A DNA stretch of 64,000 bases, taken from the NCBI GenBank assembly GCA_002363385.1, contig DEVL01000003.1, positions 1,310,085 through 1,374,084 on the forward strand, in the 5' to 3' direction. This document shows, piece by piece, positions 43,801 to 50,292 of this stretch; within the stretch, counting starts at the first letter, position 1, and each line of letters starts with the position of its first letter. The position numbers were made by a program, and so were the translations under genes. The DNA is from Stenotrophomonas maltophilia (GTDB lineage: Bacteria > Pseudomonadota > Gammaproteobacteria > Xanthomonadales > Xanthomonadaceae). The notes below the pieces were generated by a model. It was given only the letters and a program-made list of their open reading frames with translations, was not told the origin of the DNA and did no database searches.

Positions 43801-46799
43801 AGGCGCGCCAGGAAAACAATGTCCGCAACAACGACAACTACCTGCGCCAAGGTTACGAGCGCGAGGTCGGCACTACCATCGATACCGCCGGGGCGGTACA
43901 GCTGCAGGCCGGGCATGACGTGAACCTGCGTGCAGCCCAGGTCTACAGCACCGATGGCGCGGTCTCTGTGATGGCCGACAACGACGTCAGCATTGCCAGC
44001 GGCGAGCAGAGCAACAACTGGAGCGAGGGTCGCAAGCACACCCATCGCGGGCTGTTGAAGTCCACCACCAACACCACGCGCGACAGCCTGGAGGAAACCC
44101 AGGCCATCGCCAGCACGCTGAGCGGGCACCAGGTGGCGGTACGTGGCAACAACATCACCGTGACCGGCAGCAACGTGGTCTCCGATGCGGGCACCGTGTT
44201 GCTGGCCGACAACGATCTGACCGTGCAGGCCGCGACCAACACCCGTGGCGAGAGTCACTTCAAGCGTAAGGATGAAAGCGGCTTCCTCTACAACGGCGGC
44301 GTCGCGTTCACGGTCGGTACGCAGATGCAGAGCCGCGATGCCAAGGACGTGAGCACCAGCGCTGCAGCATCGACCATCGGTTCCACCGCGGGCAACGTGG
44401 TGATGGTGGCGGGCAATAACTACCGGCAGGTAGGCAGCCACGTCGTCGCGCCCGAGGGCGACATCGACATTCATGCGCGCAAGGTCGATATCGTCGAGGC
44501 CCGCGAGACGGGCGTCGCCACCCAGGAGGACAAGTTCCGCCAGGCTGGTCTGACGGTGGCGTTGACCGCGCCGGTGATTTCGGCGATCCAGAGCGCCGAG
44601 CAGATGAAGAAGGCGGCCAGCCAGACCGACGACAGCCGCATGAAGACCTTGGCGGCAGCGACCACCGTGCTCAACACGGCGGCAGCGGTGGGTGCGGTGC
44701 AGGCCGATCCGGGTGCGGCGGGCGGCATCAACATCTCCATCACCGTGGGCGGCGCACGCAGCGACAGCAAGACCACCACCACGCACGACAACGCAGCCGG
44801 TTCCAGCATCACCGCAGGCGGAGACGTGCGCATCAGCGCCACCGGCGCGGGCAAGGACTCGGACCTGACCGTGGTCGGCAGCAACATCACCGCCGGCAAC
44901 AACGCCTACCTCCGGGCAGATGGCGATATCGCCCTGCTGGCGGCGAAGAATACGCTGGAGACCGATCGCAAGAGCAGCGCGGCCAGCGGCGGTGTCGGCG
45001 TGGCCATCAGCATCGGCTCCGGGGGTGCCAGCGCCGGCATCACCGCCAATGCCAGTGGCTCCAAGGGCAAGGGCGAGGGCACCGACGTGAACTGGACCAA
45101 CAGCCACGTCAATGCGGGCAACACGCTGGTGCTGCAATCCGGCGGCGACACCACCCTGCGTGGCGCGGTGGCCAGTGGCCGCCAGGTGATCGGCGATATC
45201 GGCGGTGACCTCAACATCGAGAGCCTGCAGGACACCTCCACCTTCCACAGCAAGGACACCAGTGTCGGCGGTAGTGTCACGGTCGGGTTGGGCTTCTCCG
45301 GCAGCGCCAGCTACGGCAACACCAAGGTCGATGGTGACTACGCCAGTGTTGTCGAGCAGAGCGGGATCAAGGCGGGCGACGGTGGCTACCAGGTGCGCGT
45401 AGGCGGCAATACCGATCTGATCGGTGGCGTGATCGCCTCCAGCGAGCAGGCCATCGCCGACGGTCGCAACCAGCTGATCACCAGTACCTTGAGCGTGCGC
45501 GATCTGGACAACCGCAGCGACTACACGGCCAGCAGCCTGAGCCTGTCCGGCGGCTTCAGCAAGAGCGGCACAGGCGGCCCGTCCAGTGGCGGCAACAGCG
45601 GCCGCGGCAACGACGGCACGCCCGGGTCCACCGGTGCAGCCGGGCAGGGCAGCAGCTGGTCGTGGCAGAACTATGGCAACGATGCCAGCGCCGCCGCACC
45701 CGGCTATGCCAGCGACAAGGGCAGCGATGCCAGCACCACCCGCAGCGGCATCAGCGCAGGCGCGCTGACCATCACCGATGGCAACGCGCAGCTGGCCAGG
45801 ACCGGCAAGAGCATCGACGACACCCTGGCCAGCCTCAACCGCGGTGTGCTCAGTGGCGACGACGCCAACGGGCTGATCCGCAACTGGGATCCGGTGGAAC
45901 TCGCGCAGAAGGTGCAGGCCGAAGCACAGATCAGCGCGGCCTTTACCCAGCAGGCTCACAGCGCCGTGGGCAGCTATGTGGCCAGCCGCGGCGCCAGCAT
46001 CAGGGAACGTTACGAGGAAGCCTCCACGCCGGAACAGAAGGCGGCCCTGCAGGCTGAAGCCGATGAACTGCGCACGCAGGAGAAGATGCTCAACATCCTG
46101 ATCGGCGCGGTGACCGGCTCGGCGACCAGTGCGGTGTCCAAGGAGGCGCTGGCCAGTGCGGCGGACTGGATGCGGCAGGAGATGATCAAGAATTCCAGCA
46201 TCTTCACCGGCGTGGTGGACCCTGCCAATCCCGAAGTCGACCCGACCTCGAAGGATCCCACGGTGCTCAACAACATCAATGGGATCAGCGTTGGTGTTGA
46301 CGGCGATGGGATCAAGCTGGGCGGCACGCGCGTCGACCTGGATCAGCTGTGCGGGGAGAGCAACGAGCGCTGCATGACCCTGCCGGGGAGCAAAACACTC
46401 GCCTTGGACGACAAGGGACGTGTGCAGTGGGATTCGGCCAAGGCGAAGATGACGCTGTCGGAGTTTCTGCAGAGCCCGGCAGGCAAGGGCATGGGCGGGC
46501 TGACCGGCGGCATCCAAGGCATCGAGGGCACCTTGAAGGGCACGCCGTACGCGTCTGGCGCGTGGCAGGACAGGCTTATCGAGTACTTCGCCGGCCCGCA
46601 CGACATGATCGGCGGCCAATGGGGTGGCCTGTACGATGAGCAGGGCAATGCAACCCGCGGTCGCCCGTCGCCGCTGAAGATGGTGCATGAAGGATGGAGC
46701 GTGGTGGCCATTCCCGTGGCTGCGCCATTCGCAATGGCCAAGGCACTTCCACCGCAGGTATGGGAAGCGATCTCCATCCTTGCACGCGCTTCGCGGTGA
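37821..46799 (+). CDS. Giant filamentous hemagglutinin-like exoprotein TpsA (FhaB/CdiA architecture)
   Basis: A 2992-residue protein. An extended signal peptide (MNKHLYRLVFNHALKLWQV) is followed by a hydrophobic core cleaved near residue 64. The TPS domain (about 66-330) has NPAGIDCDGCGF and RITLTTGTP. Many LDNRGG-type filamentous hemagglutinin repeats fill about 335-1430. A Trp/Tyr-rich non-repeat segment (about 1440-1620), a YLVETDPRFADYRSWLG block (about 1680-1840), a second FHA region (about 1845-2570), a Gly/Ser linker and a 340-residue C-terminal part with YFAGPHD follow. No VENN pretoxin motif or toxin motif was recognised. It is probably a secreted adhesin. The only long antisense frame here (about 2190 codons) is a codon-bias shadow. 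Confidence 0.93.
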   Translation: MNKHLYRLVFNHALKLWQVAAEITPRPGGLGTGQGGDRTAALRPMAFALWVMLGWVGVAGMAAAQVVADPNAPGNQRPTVLETANGTPQINIQTPSAAGVSRNTYQRFDVDQQGAILNNSRGNTQSQLGGWVQGNPWLAGGTARVILNEVNGANPSQLRGYVEVAGDRAQVVIANPAGIDCDGCGFINANRITLTTGTPTFNGGALEGYRVQGGAIRILGAGMDASRVDYTDLIARSVQLNAGLWAQQLQVTTGANTVSADLSRVQAQAADGSTPQYALDVAQLGGMYANKILLMGTEHGVGVRNAGNLGAQTGELVVTVDGRLENTGKLQARDDTRIAASGGVRNEGLVSAGRELNLRTGQDLDNRGGQLNGTRLDVEAASLANRDGRIEQAGVQALAVESGQLQNRDKGSIGALAQQDGTAPGTPGTPGNGEGTGAPGTGNGSTDGSAPGVIPPTTAPLAQGRVVIAGLLDNDAGAVLAGGDIDLRASELDNDGGSIGVRDLTVNGGALSNRRGELTTQRDLRAQGQALHNDAGTLNVGGALDVSTTQLSNRSGTITHSGTAPAQLQVAGTLDNTHGSLASNASSLALNSAVLVNADGTLMHAGSDGLQLTTGTLDGQRGELATAGTLSLRAGQVDHRQAELQAGTLDVQVDTLDNRGGQLLATGSQANRIQAAAALDNSGGTLASNGDLAIGTALFNNAGGQVQQAGSGRLDITAATLAGAGGKLLSNGALYLQGQGIDVSGGITSAVRMEIDAGQLDNRRGELIATGTDTLGLRVTHALLNDSGQIIGNGALAGQAGSLSNRDGKLLAAGNAASTLEVTGAFDNQRGTLASAGGLTLQAGLLDNQAGTLQAAGDSALQLTVDGLLDNREGGLIASGGAQQLRAGSLDNRGGTVNAGDTLDVAVAQTLDNSAGTLAANDTLQVQAGRIINRDAGTLASVEGDVTLDSASDIDNTAGVIQAERALSVTSQGLTNVRGTLAGASVALDTGLGGVDNIEGIIAATAGTLDIDSGALENRAGLLQSSGGMSIDTHGQRLGNTDAGARGGIVSGAGLTLRAGELDNRAGLVQAQTALDARLASLDNRSGGQVGSGTSLLLQAQRVDNSGGRLQAAQDLTLELSGELVNQAGLAVAGGDLVAHAARIDNRATSGGSTALGLQGRSVDLTAAQIDNSRGMIAADQRIALQATDALFNEQGLVSSAGSLDVRAGQVGNTDGTLLSAGNQALQANALNGAGRVLSQGDLVLALQQDYRNDGQITANGKATVSTQGLWTNAGKVQAGDLNLHAGQIDNLATGEISGIRTQVRADGVLGNRGLIDGVDTRVDADVILNVGTGRIYGDRLSIGATTLVNSDETLEGVTRAATIAARERLDIGAGTVVNREQALIFSAGGSDNALNIGGALDAQGHAVGRAGSVHNASATIESLGGLSIDATRLLNSNEHFATTEVMVVGPTKKLYIQPKGTPGMHDASEFTWSSWSRAGKYWWKNGSGDVKAWTQYDVTHTEYETQVTSSAPGRIISGGNMTLRGDELINDKSQILAGGALLGDLGNLRNIDAFGEYRVHEEGTSQYTYSRWRGGFKRYHERKWDGKIAYRPADEVRTINLGVTRTEQNTRDGGSGYQVGGVSTGTVGGQVGGAADAGAMAGQRQVTEVSASVASLAGPGSNAGTGAQGAAGNQPTVIRTIGVDAHLPQSSLFQSGPNAGQYLVETDPRFADYRSWLGSEYLLQKMGVDPANVQKRLGDGFYEQKLVRDQVAQLTGRRFLDGYADDEAQYRALLDNAATIADAWGLRPGVALTPAQMAQLTSDIVWLVEQRVTLADGSTTTALVPQVYVRVRPGDIDGTGTLLAGRSVELNLRGDLVNSGTIAGRTAVKIDAQNLRNLDGRISGDAVSANARTDLDNLGGLIDARSVLVASAGRDLNMVTTTRSGQNTAGLSDFSRTNIDRVAGLFVSDQGATLLAKAGRDLRMDGAQVVNTGAQGQTLLAAGRDLSLGTVTEARQENNVRNNDNYLRQGYEREVGTTIDTAGAVQLQAGHDVNLRAAQVYSTDGAVSVMADNDVSIASGEQSNNWSEGRKHTHRGLLKSTTNTTRDSLEETQAIASTLSGHQVAVRGNNITVTGSNVVSDAGTVLLADNDLTVQAATNTRGESHFKRKDESGFLYNGGVAFTVGTQMQSRDAKDVSTSAAASTIGSTAGNVVMVAGNNYRQVGSHVVAPEGDIDIHARKVDIVEARETGVATQEDKFRQAGLTVALTAPVISAIQSAEQMKKAASQTDDSRMKTLAAATTVLNTAAAVGAVQADPGAAGGINISITVGGARSDSKTTTTHDNAAGSSITAGGDVRISATGAGKDSDLTVVGSNITAGNNAYLRADGDIALLAAKNTLETDRKSSAASGGVGVAISIGSGGASAGITANASGSKGKGEGTDVNWTNSHVNAGNTLVLQSGGDTTLRGAVASGRQVIGDIGGDLNIESLQDTSTFHSKDTSVGGSVTVGLGFSGSASYGNTKVDGDYASVVEQSGIKAGDGGYQVRVGGNTDLIGGVIASSEQAIADGRNQLITSTLSVRDLDNRSDYTASSLSLSGGFSKSGTGGPSSGGNSGRGNDGTPGSTGAAGQGSSWSWQNYGNDASAAAPGYASDKGSDASTTRSGISAGALTITDGNAQLARTGKSIDDTLASLNRGVLSGDDANGLIRNWDPVELAQKVQAEAQISAAFTQQAHSAVGSYVASRGASIRERYEEASTPEQKAALQAEADELRTQEKMLNILIGAVTGSATSAVSKEALASAADWMRQEMIKNSSIFTGVVDPANPEVDPTSKDPTVLNNINGISVGVDGDGIKLGGTRVDLDQLCGESNERCMTLPGSKTLALDDKGRVQWDSAKAKMTLSEFLQSPAGKGMGGLTGGIQGIEGTLKGTPYASGAWQDRLIEYFAGPHDMIGGQWGGLYDEQGNATRGRPSPLKMVHEGWSVVAIPVAAPFAMAKALPPQVWEAISILARASR
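39091..39117 (+). repeat. 9-bp tandem repeat inside tpsA
   Basis: CGGGCACGC occurs twice in perfect tandem, and a third unit is partial. It encodes Gly-Thr-Pro units in a Gly/Pro-rich linker. Length changes would stay in frame. Confidence 0.7.
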
Positions 46800-46839
46800 G
46801 GATGGCACGCTGGCCATGGACGATTTTCAGGAGGTGGTA

Positions 46840-47217
46840 ATGAAAGGCAAGCATGTTTTTCGCGTCGTGTTCGGGGTGTGCCTGGCCACGGGTCTGACCG
46901 CCTGTGGTATCGGCGGCATGTGGATGAATGGCAATCCCAATGCGACCTCGCACTTGGTTCCGCCGGGCCATGACTGGAGCAAGCCGGACGCCGGCGCCTC
47001 GGCGCGTGACACGGACTGGCAGGCCTGCGGTGGCCAGCGCAGTGGGAACATCTCGCCAGACCGGCAAGGTGCTACGGGCAAGGAAACGGCGAATCTTTCC
47101 CGTGACAAGCTCTATGCGGCACAGCGCTGCATGCTGGGCAAAGGCTACCGTTACACCGGCACCTGCGAAGGTGACATCCCGAGCCGCTATCCGGCCTGCC
47201 AGTCCTCGCCGCGTTGA
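46840..47217 (+). CDS. Cys-rich lipoprotein, TPS-linked paralogue 1
   Basis: A 125-residue lipoprotein 40 bp after tpsA with a strong AGGAGGTG ribosome-binding site. The lipobox is LTAC22 followed by GIGGMWMNGNP. The family core is DWQACGG, then RCMLGKGYRYTGTCEGDIPSRYPACQ (written here as one family motif, split after GTC), giving four invariant cysteines in the mature part, probably two disulfides. Gly at +2 predicts outer-membrane sorting. No function is recognised. Paralogues lie at 47223 and 48206. Confidence 0.85.
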   Translation: MKGKHVFRVVFGVCLATGLTACGIGGMWMNGNPNATSHLVPPGHDWSKPDAGASARDTDWQACGGQRSGNISPDRQGATGKETANLSRDKLYAAQRCMLGKGYRYTGTCEGDIPSRYPACQSSPR

Positions 47218-47222
47218 ACGCG

Positions 47223-47636
47223 ATGAGGCCGATGAGAAGCGCTGCTGCGGCGCTTGCCGTGGCGCTTCTCCCCGGTTGCATGATCGGCAACGGTCATATC
47301 TGTGGCCCGCAGACACCGATGGCCCACTGCAACAAAGCGGCGTATCAGCGGTTGGCCAATCCGCCCTCGTTGATGGAGGAGTGGCAGCACCCGTCCAAAG
47401 CACTTCAAGCGCGTCAGCTCGACTGGGTGTCCTGCGGCGGCACGGAGAAGGGGAGCTATGCCGTGGTATCGGGCGCTACAGGTGCCGAAACGGCGGCACG
47501 CTCCGGTGAGAAATTCGACCAGATTCAACGCTGCATGATGGGTAAGGAGTATCAATACACCGGTACCTGCCAAGGAGAGATTCCCAGCAGGTTCCCCGCG
47601 TGCCAGCGCGCGGACGATGTGGTGCCGGCGCGCTGA
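47223..47636 (+). CDS. Cys-rich lipoprotein, TPS-linked paralogue 2
   Basis: A 137-residue lipoprotein starting MRPMRSAAAALAVALLPGC, lipobox LPGC; the ATG at 47232 is an alternative start. It shares DWVSCGG, RCMMGKEYQYTGTC and PSRFPACQ with paralogues 1 and 3, but its N-terminal mature part differs (ICGPQTPMAHCNKAAYQR, two additional Cys). It starts 5 bp after paralogue 1, so the two form an operon. Confidence 0.82.
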   Translation: MRPMRSAAAALAVALLPGCMIGNGHICGPQTPMAHCNKAAYQRLANPPSLMEEWQHPSKALQARQLDWVSCGGTEKGSYAVVSGATGAETAARSGEKFDQIQRCMMGKEYQYTGTCQGEIPSRFPACQRADDVVPAR

Positions 47637-47697
47637 GCCGCACAGGCGTCCGTGATGTCGATGCAATGATCGCCACCCTGCTTGGGAGCCAGAGAAA

Positions 47698-48219
47698 ATG
47701 CCGTCACCCTTTCTTCCACTGCCTGGAACGTATGCCCGCGTTGTGCTGTATCTGGGCCTTCTCGGCATCGCCGGCGCAGCGCGCGCCGACCCGGTGGAGG
47801 TACCTCAATCGCCGCAGCCAGTGCCATCAGCGCAATGTGCGGCGTTCTACATCGATGTTCCCTCGGCGGGCAACCGCGTGGCCAACCTGATGATGGGATC
47901 GGTGGTGGGCAAGGCCGCATGGATGGGTCAATTGAAGGCCCTCATGGCCCGCGGCGCCGAACCACCCATGACCCGCCTGGTTGTCGCGGGTGAGAGCGAA
48001 GATGTCACGCGCAAGGCAGTGCAGTCGGCACTTGATACCTTCAAGCAGCAGCGCCTTTCGCACCTGACCCTGACAGTCGTAGGCACGTCGCCGAAAATGC
48101 AGGGGCTGCAGAGTACTGCCGAGCAGTCGGGCATCACGTTCCGCGCGGTGCCGCCCGAACCCTCGGCCGCGTCACCCGCATCGCGGGCGGAAGCGTATCT
48201 GCGGGGTGTGTGTGATTGA
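47698..48219 (+). CDS. Exported protein of unknown function in the lipoprotein cluster
   Basis: A 173-residue protein with a signal peptide (VVLYLGLLGIAGAARADP) and no lipobox. The mature part has Cys at SAQCAAF and near the end (GVCD), and an alternating beta/alpha pattern (MTRLVVAGE, LTLTVVGTSPKMQ). It is unlike the neighbouring lipoproteins. Its end overlaps the start of paralogue 3. No function is recognised. Confidence 0.7.
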   Translation: MPSPFLPLPGTYARVVLYLGLLGIAGAARADPVEVPQSPQPVPSAQCAAFYIDVPSAGNRVANLMMGSVVGKAAWMGQLKALMARGAEPPMTRLVVAGESEDVTRKAVQSALDTFKQQRLSHLTLTVVGTSPKMQGLQSTAEQSGITFRAVPPEPSAASPASRAEAYLRGVCD

Positions 48220-48607
48220 GCGGCACCCACGCGCCGTCACCGCCCTGTGCCTTGCCTTCAGCCTCAGCGCCTGCGGGATGGGCGGCATGTGGATGAATGG
48301 CGATCCATCGGTCGGTCGTACCCTCGTGCCGCCACGCGACACCTGGCAGAAGGCAGGGAATGACGGCGCGACCCGCAATGTCGATTGGCTGGCGTGCGGC
48401 GGCGCCGCCAATGGCGGTTACCACGTCTCCACGCCGGAGGGTTCCAGCGCGGCGGCGATCCAGCAGGCCCTGGGCCGCACGTTCGATGATCTGCAGCGCT
48501 GCATGCTCGGCCAAGGCTACCGCTACACCGGCAGCTGCGAAGGGGACATCCGCAGCCGCTACCCGGCGTGCCAATCGCCAGGCACAAAAAAACCCGGAGG
48601 ACAGTGA
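48206..48607 (+). CDS. Cys-rich lipoprotein, TPS-linked paralogue 3
   Basis: A 133-residue lipoprotein with lipobox LSAC and the mature start GMGGMWMNGDPS, nearly equal to paralogue 1. It has DWLACGG, RCMLGQGYRYTGSC and RSRYPACQ. The start is GTG at 48206, or GTG at 48212; both overlap the preceding gene. Its 3' end runs through the terminator of the minus-strand tRNA-Pro gene, so the C-terminal KKPGGQ is encoded partly by that T-tract. Confidence 0.82.
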   Translation: MCVIERHPRAVTALCLAFSLSACGMGGMWMNGDPSVGRTLVPPRDTWQKAGNDGATRNVDWLACGGAANGGYHVSTPEGSSAAAIQQALGRTFDDLQRCMLGQGYRYTGSCEGDIRSRYPACQSPGTKKPGGQ

Positions 48608-48618
48608 TGTCTTCCAGG
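48586..48618 (-). terminator. Terminator of tRNA-Pro copy 1
   Basis: On the minus strand CCTGGAAGACA pairs with TGTCCTCCGGG (10 of 11, with one G-U) across TCAC, followed by seven T. It overlaps the end of lipoprotein paralogue 3. Confidence 0.75.
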
Positions 48619-48634
48619 CTTGATTGTGACCATC

Positions 48635-48714
<80 letters not shown>

Positions 48715-48727
48715 TAAGGAGCCGCCT

Positions 48728-48756
48728 ATTGTATCGATCCCGCCGGTCGGCGGCAA
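48728..48756 (-). promoter_or_regulatory. Promoter of tRNA-Pro copy 1
   Basis: TTGCCG (-35) and TACAAT (-10) on the minus strand are exactly 17 bp apart, just upstream of the tRNA. Confidence 0.8.
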
Positions 48757-48803
48757 GGGGGGATCGCGTTTTTCACCTTCGGTGCCGTGTTGCCACAGCC
48801 CTT

Positions 48804-48837
48804 GATAAAGAAGCCTGGAAACGTGTTCCCAGGCTTC
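48804..48837 (-). terminator. Terminator of tRNA-Pro copy 2
   Basis: A 9-bp stem (GAAGCCTGG / CCAGGCTTC) with a 10-nt loop, followed on the minus strand by TTTATC. Confidence 0.8.
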
Positions 48838-48853
48838 AATACGACCACCGGAG

Positions 48854-48930
<77 letters not shown>

Positions 48931-48942
48931 AAGGAGCCGACA

Positions 48943-48971
48943 AGGATACGGTGTGAAGACCCGATCGGCAA
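48943..48971 (-). promoter_or_regulatory. Promoter of tRNA-Pro copy 2
   Basis: TTGCCG (-35), a 17-bp spacer and TATCCT (-10) on the minus strand, immediately before copy 2 and just after the cydX stop. Confidence 0.75.
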
Positions 48972-48978
48972 CCTTTTT

Positions 48979-49092
48979 TTAGCCTTCTTCGTGATCCGTA
49001 CGGCTCTGCTCGCGGGCTTCGAACCACATGCCGTTGAGAATGGCCACGACCGAAGCCAGCCCTGCACCCAGAATCCAAGCGAAGTACCACAT
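48979..49092 (-). CDS. cydX: Cytochrome bd oxidase small subunit CydX
   Basis: A 37-residue single-helix protein (MWYFAWILGAGLASVVAI, then LNGMWFEAREQS...) with the CydX/YbgT signature of an N-terminal WYFAWILG helix. It stabilises the bd oxidase hemes. It lies 30 bp after cydB. Confidence 0.93.
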   Translation of the reverse strand: MWYFAWILGAGLASVVAILNGMWFEAREQSRTDHEEG

Positions 49093-49122
49093 GGTAAGTC
49101 TCCTATGGCGCCGTGGGGCGCG

Positions 49123-50277
49123 TCAGTAAGCGTTGGGGTTGTCGCCCATCTCTTCGGCCGTGGTCTTGCCCTTCATCACGCGGTAGACCCAGGAGGTGTA
49201 GGCGATGATGATCGGCAGGAAGATCATCGTGGCGATCAGCATGATCCCCAGGGTCAGGTGGCTGGAGGAGCTGTCCCAGACGGTCAGGCTGGAGCCCGGC
49301 TGGCTGGAGGAGGGCAGCAGGAACGGGAAGATCGCAAAGCCGACGGTCAGGATGATGCCGGCGATCGAGGCACCCGAGGCGAGGAAGGCCAGGCCACCAC
49401 GCCGGGCTCGCAGCAGCACTGCGCTGGCCAGCGCACCCACCAGCCCGAGGATCGGGGCCAACAGGGTCAGCGGCATGGTCTGGTAGTTGCGCAGCCAGCC
49501 ACCGGCCACCGCACCGACGGCAGCGGTCTTCAGCAACGGGTTGGTCGGGCCATCGGTGACCACCTGCGAGGTGATCTGGTAGCCCGGCAGGCCGAAGGCC
49601 ACCCAGACGCCGGCCAGGGCGAACAGCACGAAGGTCAGCACCGCGGCAACGCTGCCGTAGCGGGCCGAGCGCTCGGCCACCGGGCCATCGGTCTTGAGCA
49701 CCAGCATCGCGGCACCGTGCGAGACCACCATCGCCACACTGACCAGACCGGCCACCAGCGCAAACGGGTTGAGCAGACCAATCAGGGTGCCGGTGTAGAA
49801 GATGCGCATGCTGTCATCGAAGTGGAACGGCACGCCGACCAGCACGTTGCCCACTGCCACACCAGCAATCAGTGCCGGCAGCAGGCCACCGACGAACAGC
49901 GCACGGTCCCAGTTCTGGCGCCAGCGCTTGCCGGGCATCTTGCTGCGGTACTTGAAGGCGACCGGGCGCAGGATCAGCCCGAACAGCATCAGGAATACCG
50001 CCAGGTAGAAGCCGGAGAAGCTGACCGCGTACAGCGGCGGCCAGGCGGCGAAGATCGCACCGCCACCGAGCACCAGCCACACCTGGTTGCCTTCCCACAC
50101 CGGGCCGACGGTGTTGATCACCAGCCGGCGTTCGTCATCGGTCCTGGCCACGAACGGCAGCAACGTGCCGACGCCGAGGTCGAAACCGTCCATCACCGCC
50201 CAGGCGATCAGCAGGATGCCGAGCAGCAGCCACCAGATCACGCGGAGCGTGGTGTAATCGAGTCCAATGAATTCCAT
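49123..50277 (-). CDS. cydB: Cytochrome bd ubiquinol oxidase subunit II
   Basis: A 384-residue membrane protein with about nine helices and E. coli-type CydB sequence (VIWWLLLGILLIAWAVMDGFDLGVG, VGPVWEGNQVWLVLGGG). It pairs with CydA in the high-affinity quinol oxidase that reduces oxygen without proton pumping. It begins 15 bp after cydA. Confidence 0.97.
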   Translation of the reverse strand: MEFIGLDYTTLRVIWWLLLGILLIAWAVMDGFDLGVGTLLPFVARTDDERRLVINTVGPVWEGNQVWLVLGGGAIFAAWPPLYAVSFSGFYLAVFLMLFGLILRPVAFKYRSKMPGKRWRQNWDRALFVGGLLPALIAGVAVGNVLVGVPFHFDDSMRIFYTGTLIGLLNPFALVAGLVSVAMVVSHGAAMLVLKTDGPVAERSARYGSVAAVLTFVLFALAGVWVAFGLPGYQITSQVVTDGPTNPLLKTAAVGAVAGGWLRNYQTMPLTLLAPILGLVGALASAVLLRARRGGLAFLASGASIAGIILTVGFAIFPFLLPSSSQPGSSLTVWDSSSSHLTLGIMLIATMIFLPIIIAYTSWVYRVMKGKTTAEEMGDNPNAY

Positions 50278-50292
50278 CTGGGTTCTCCTGCC

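Noticed and set aside
37821..46799. Contact-dependent inhibition (CdiA) toxin with the following genes as immunity proteins
   Set aside because: No VENN pretoxin motif or toxin domain was recognised, and the downstream genes are several paralogous lipoproteins rather than one small cytoplasmic immunity protein. It is kept only as an open question in the findings.
40248..46817. Frame of about 2190 codons on the strand opposite tpsA
   Set aside because: It mirrors the GC-biased repeats of tpsA, has no signal, domain or ribosome-binding site, and is a shadow frame.
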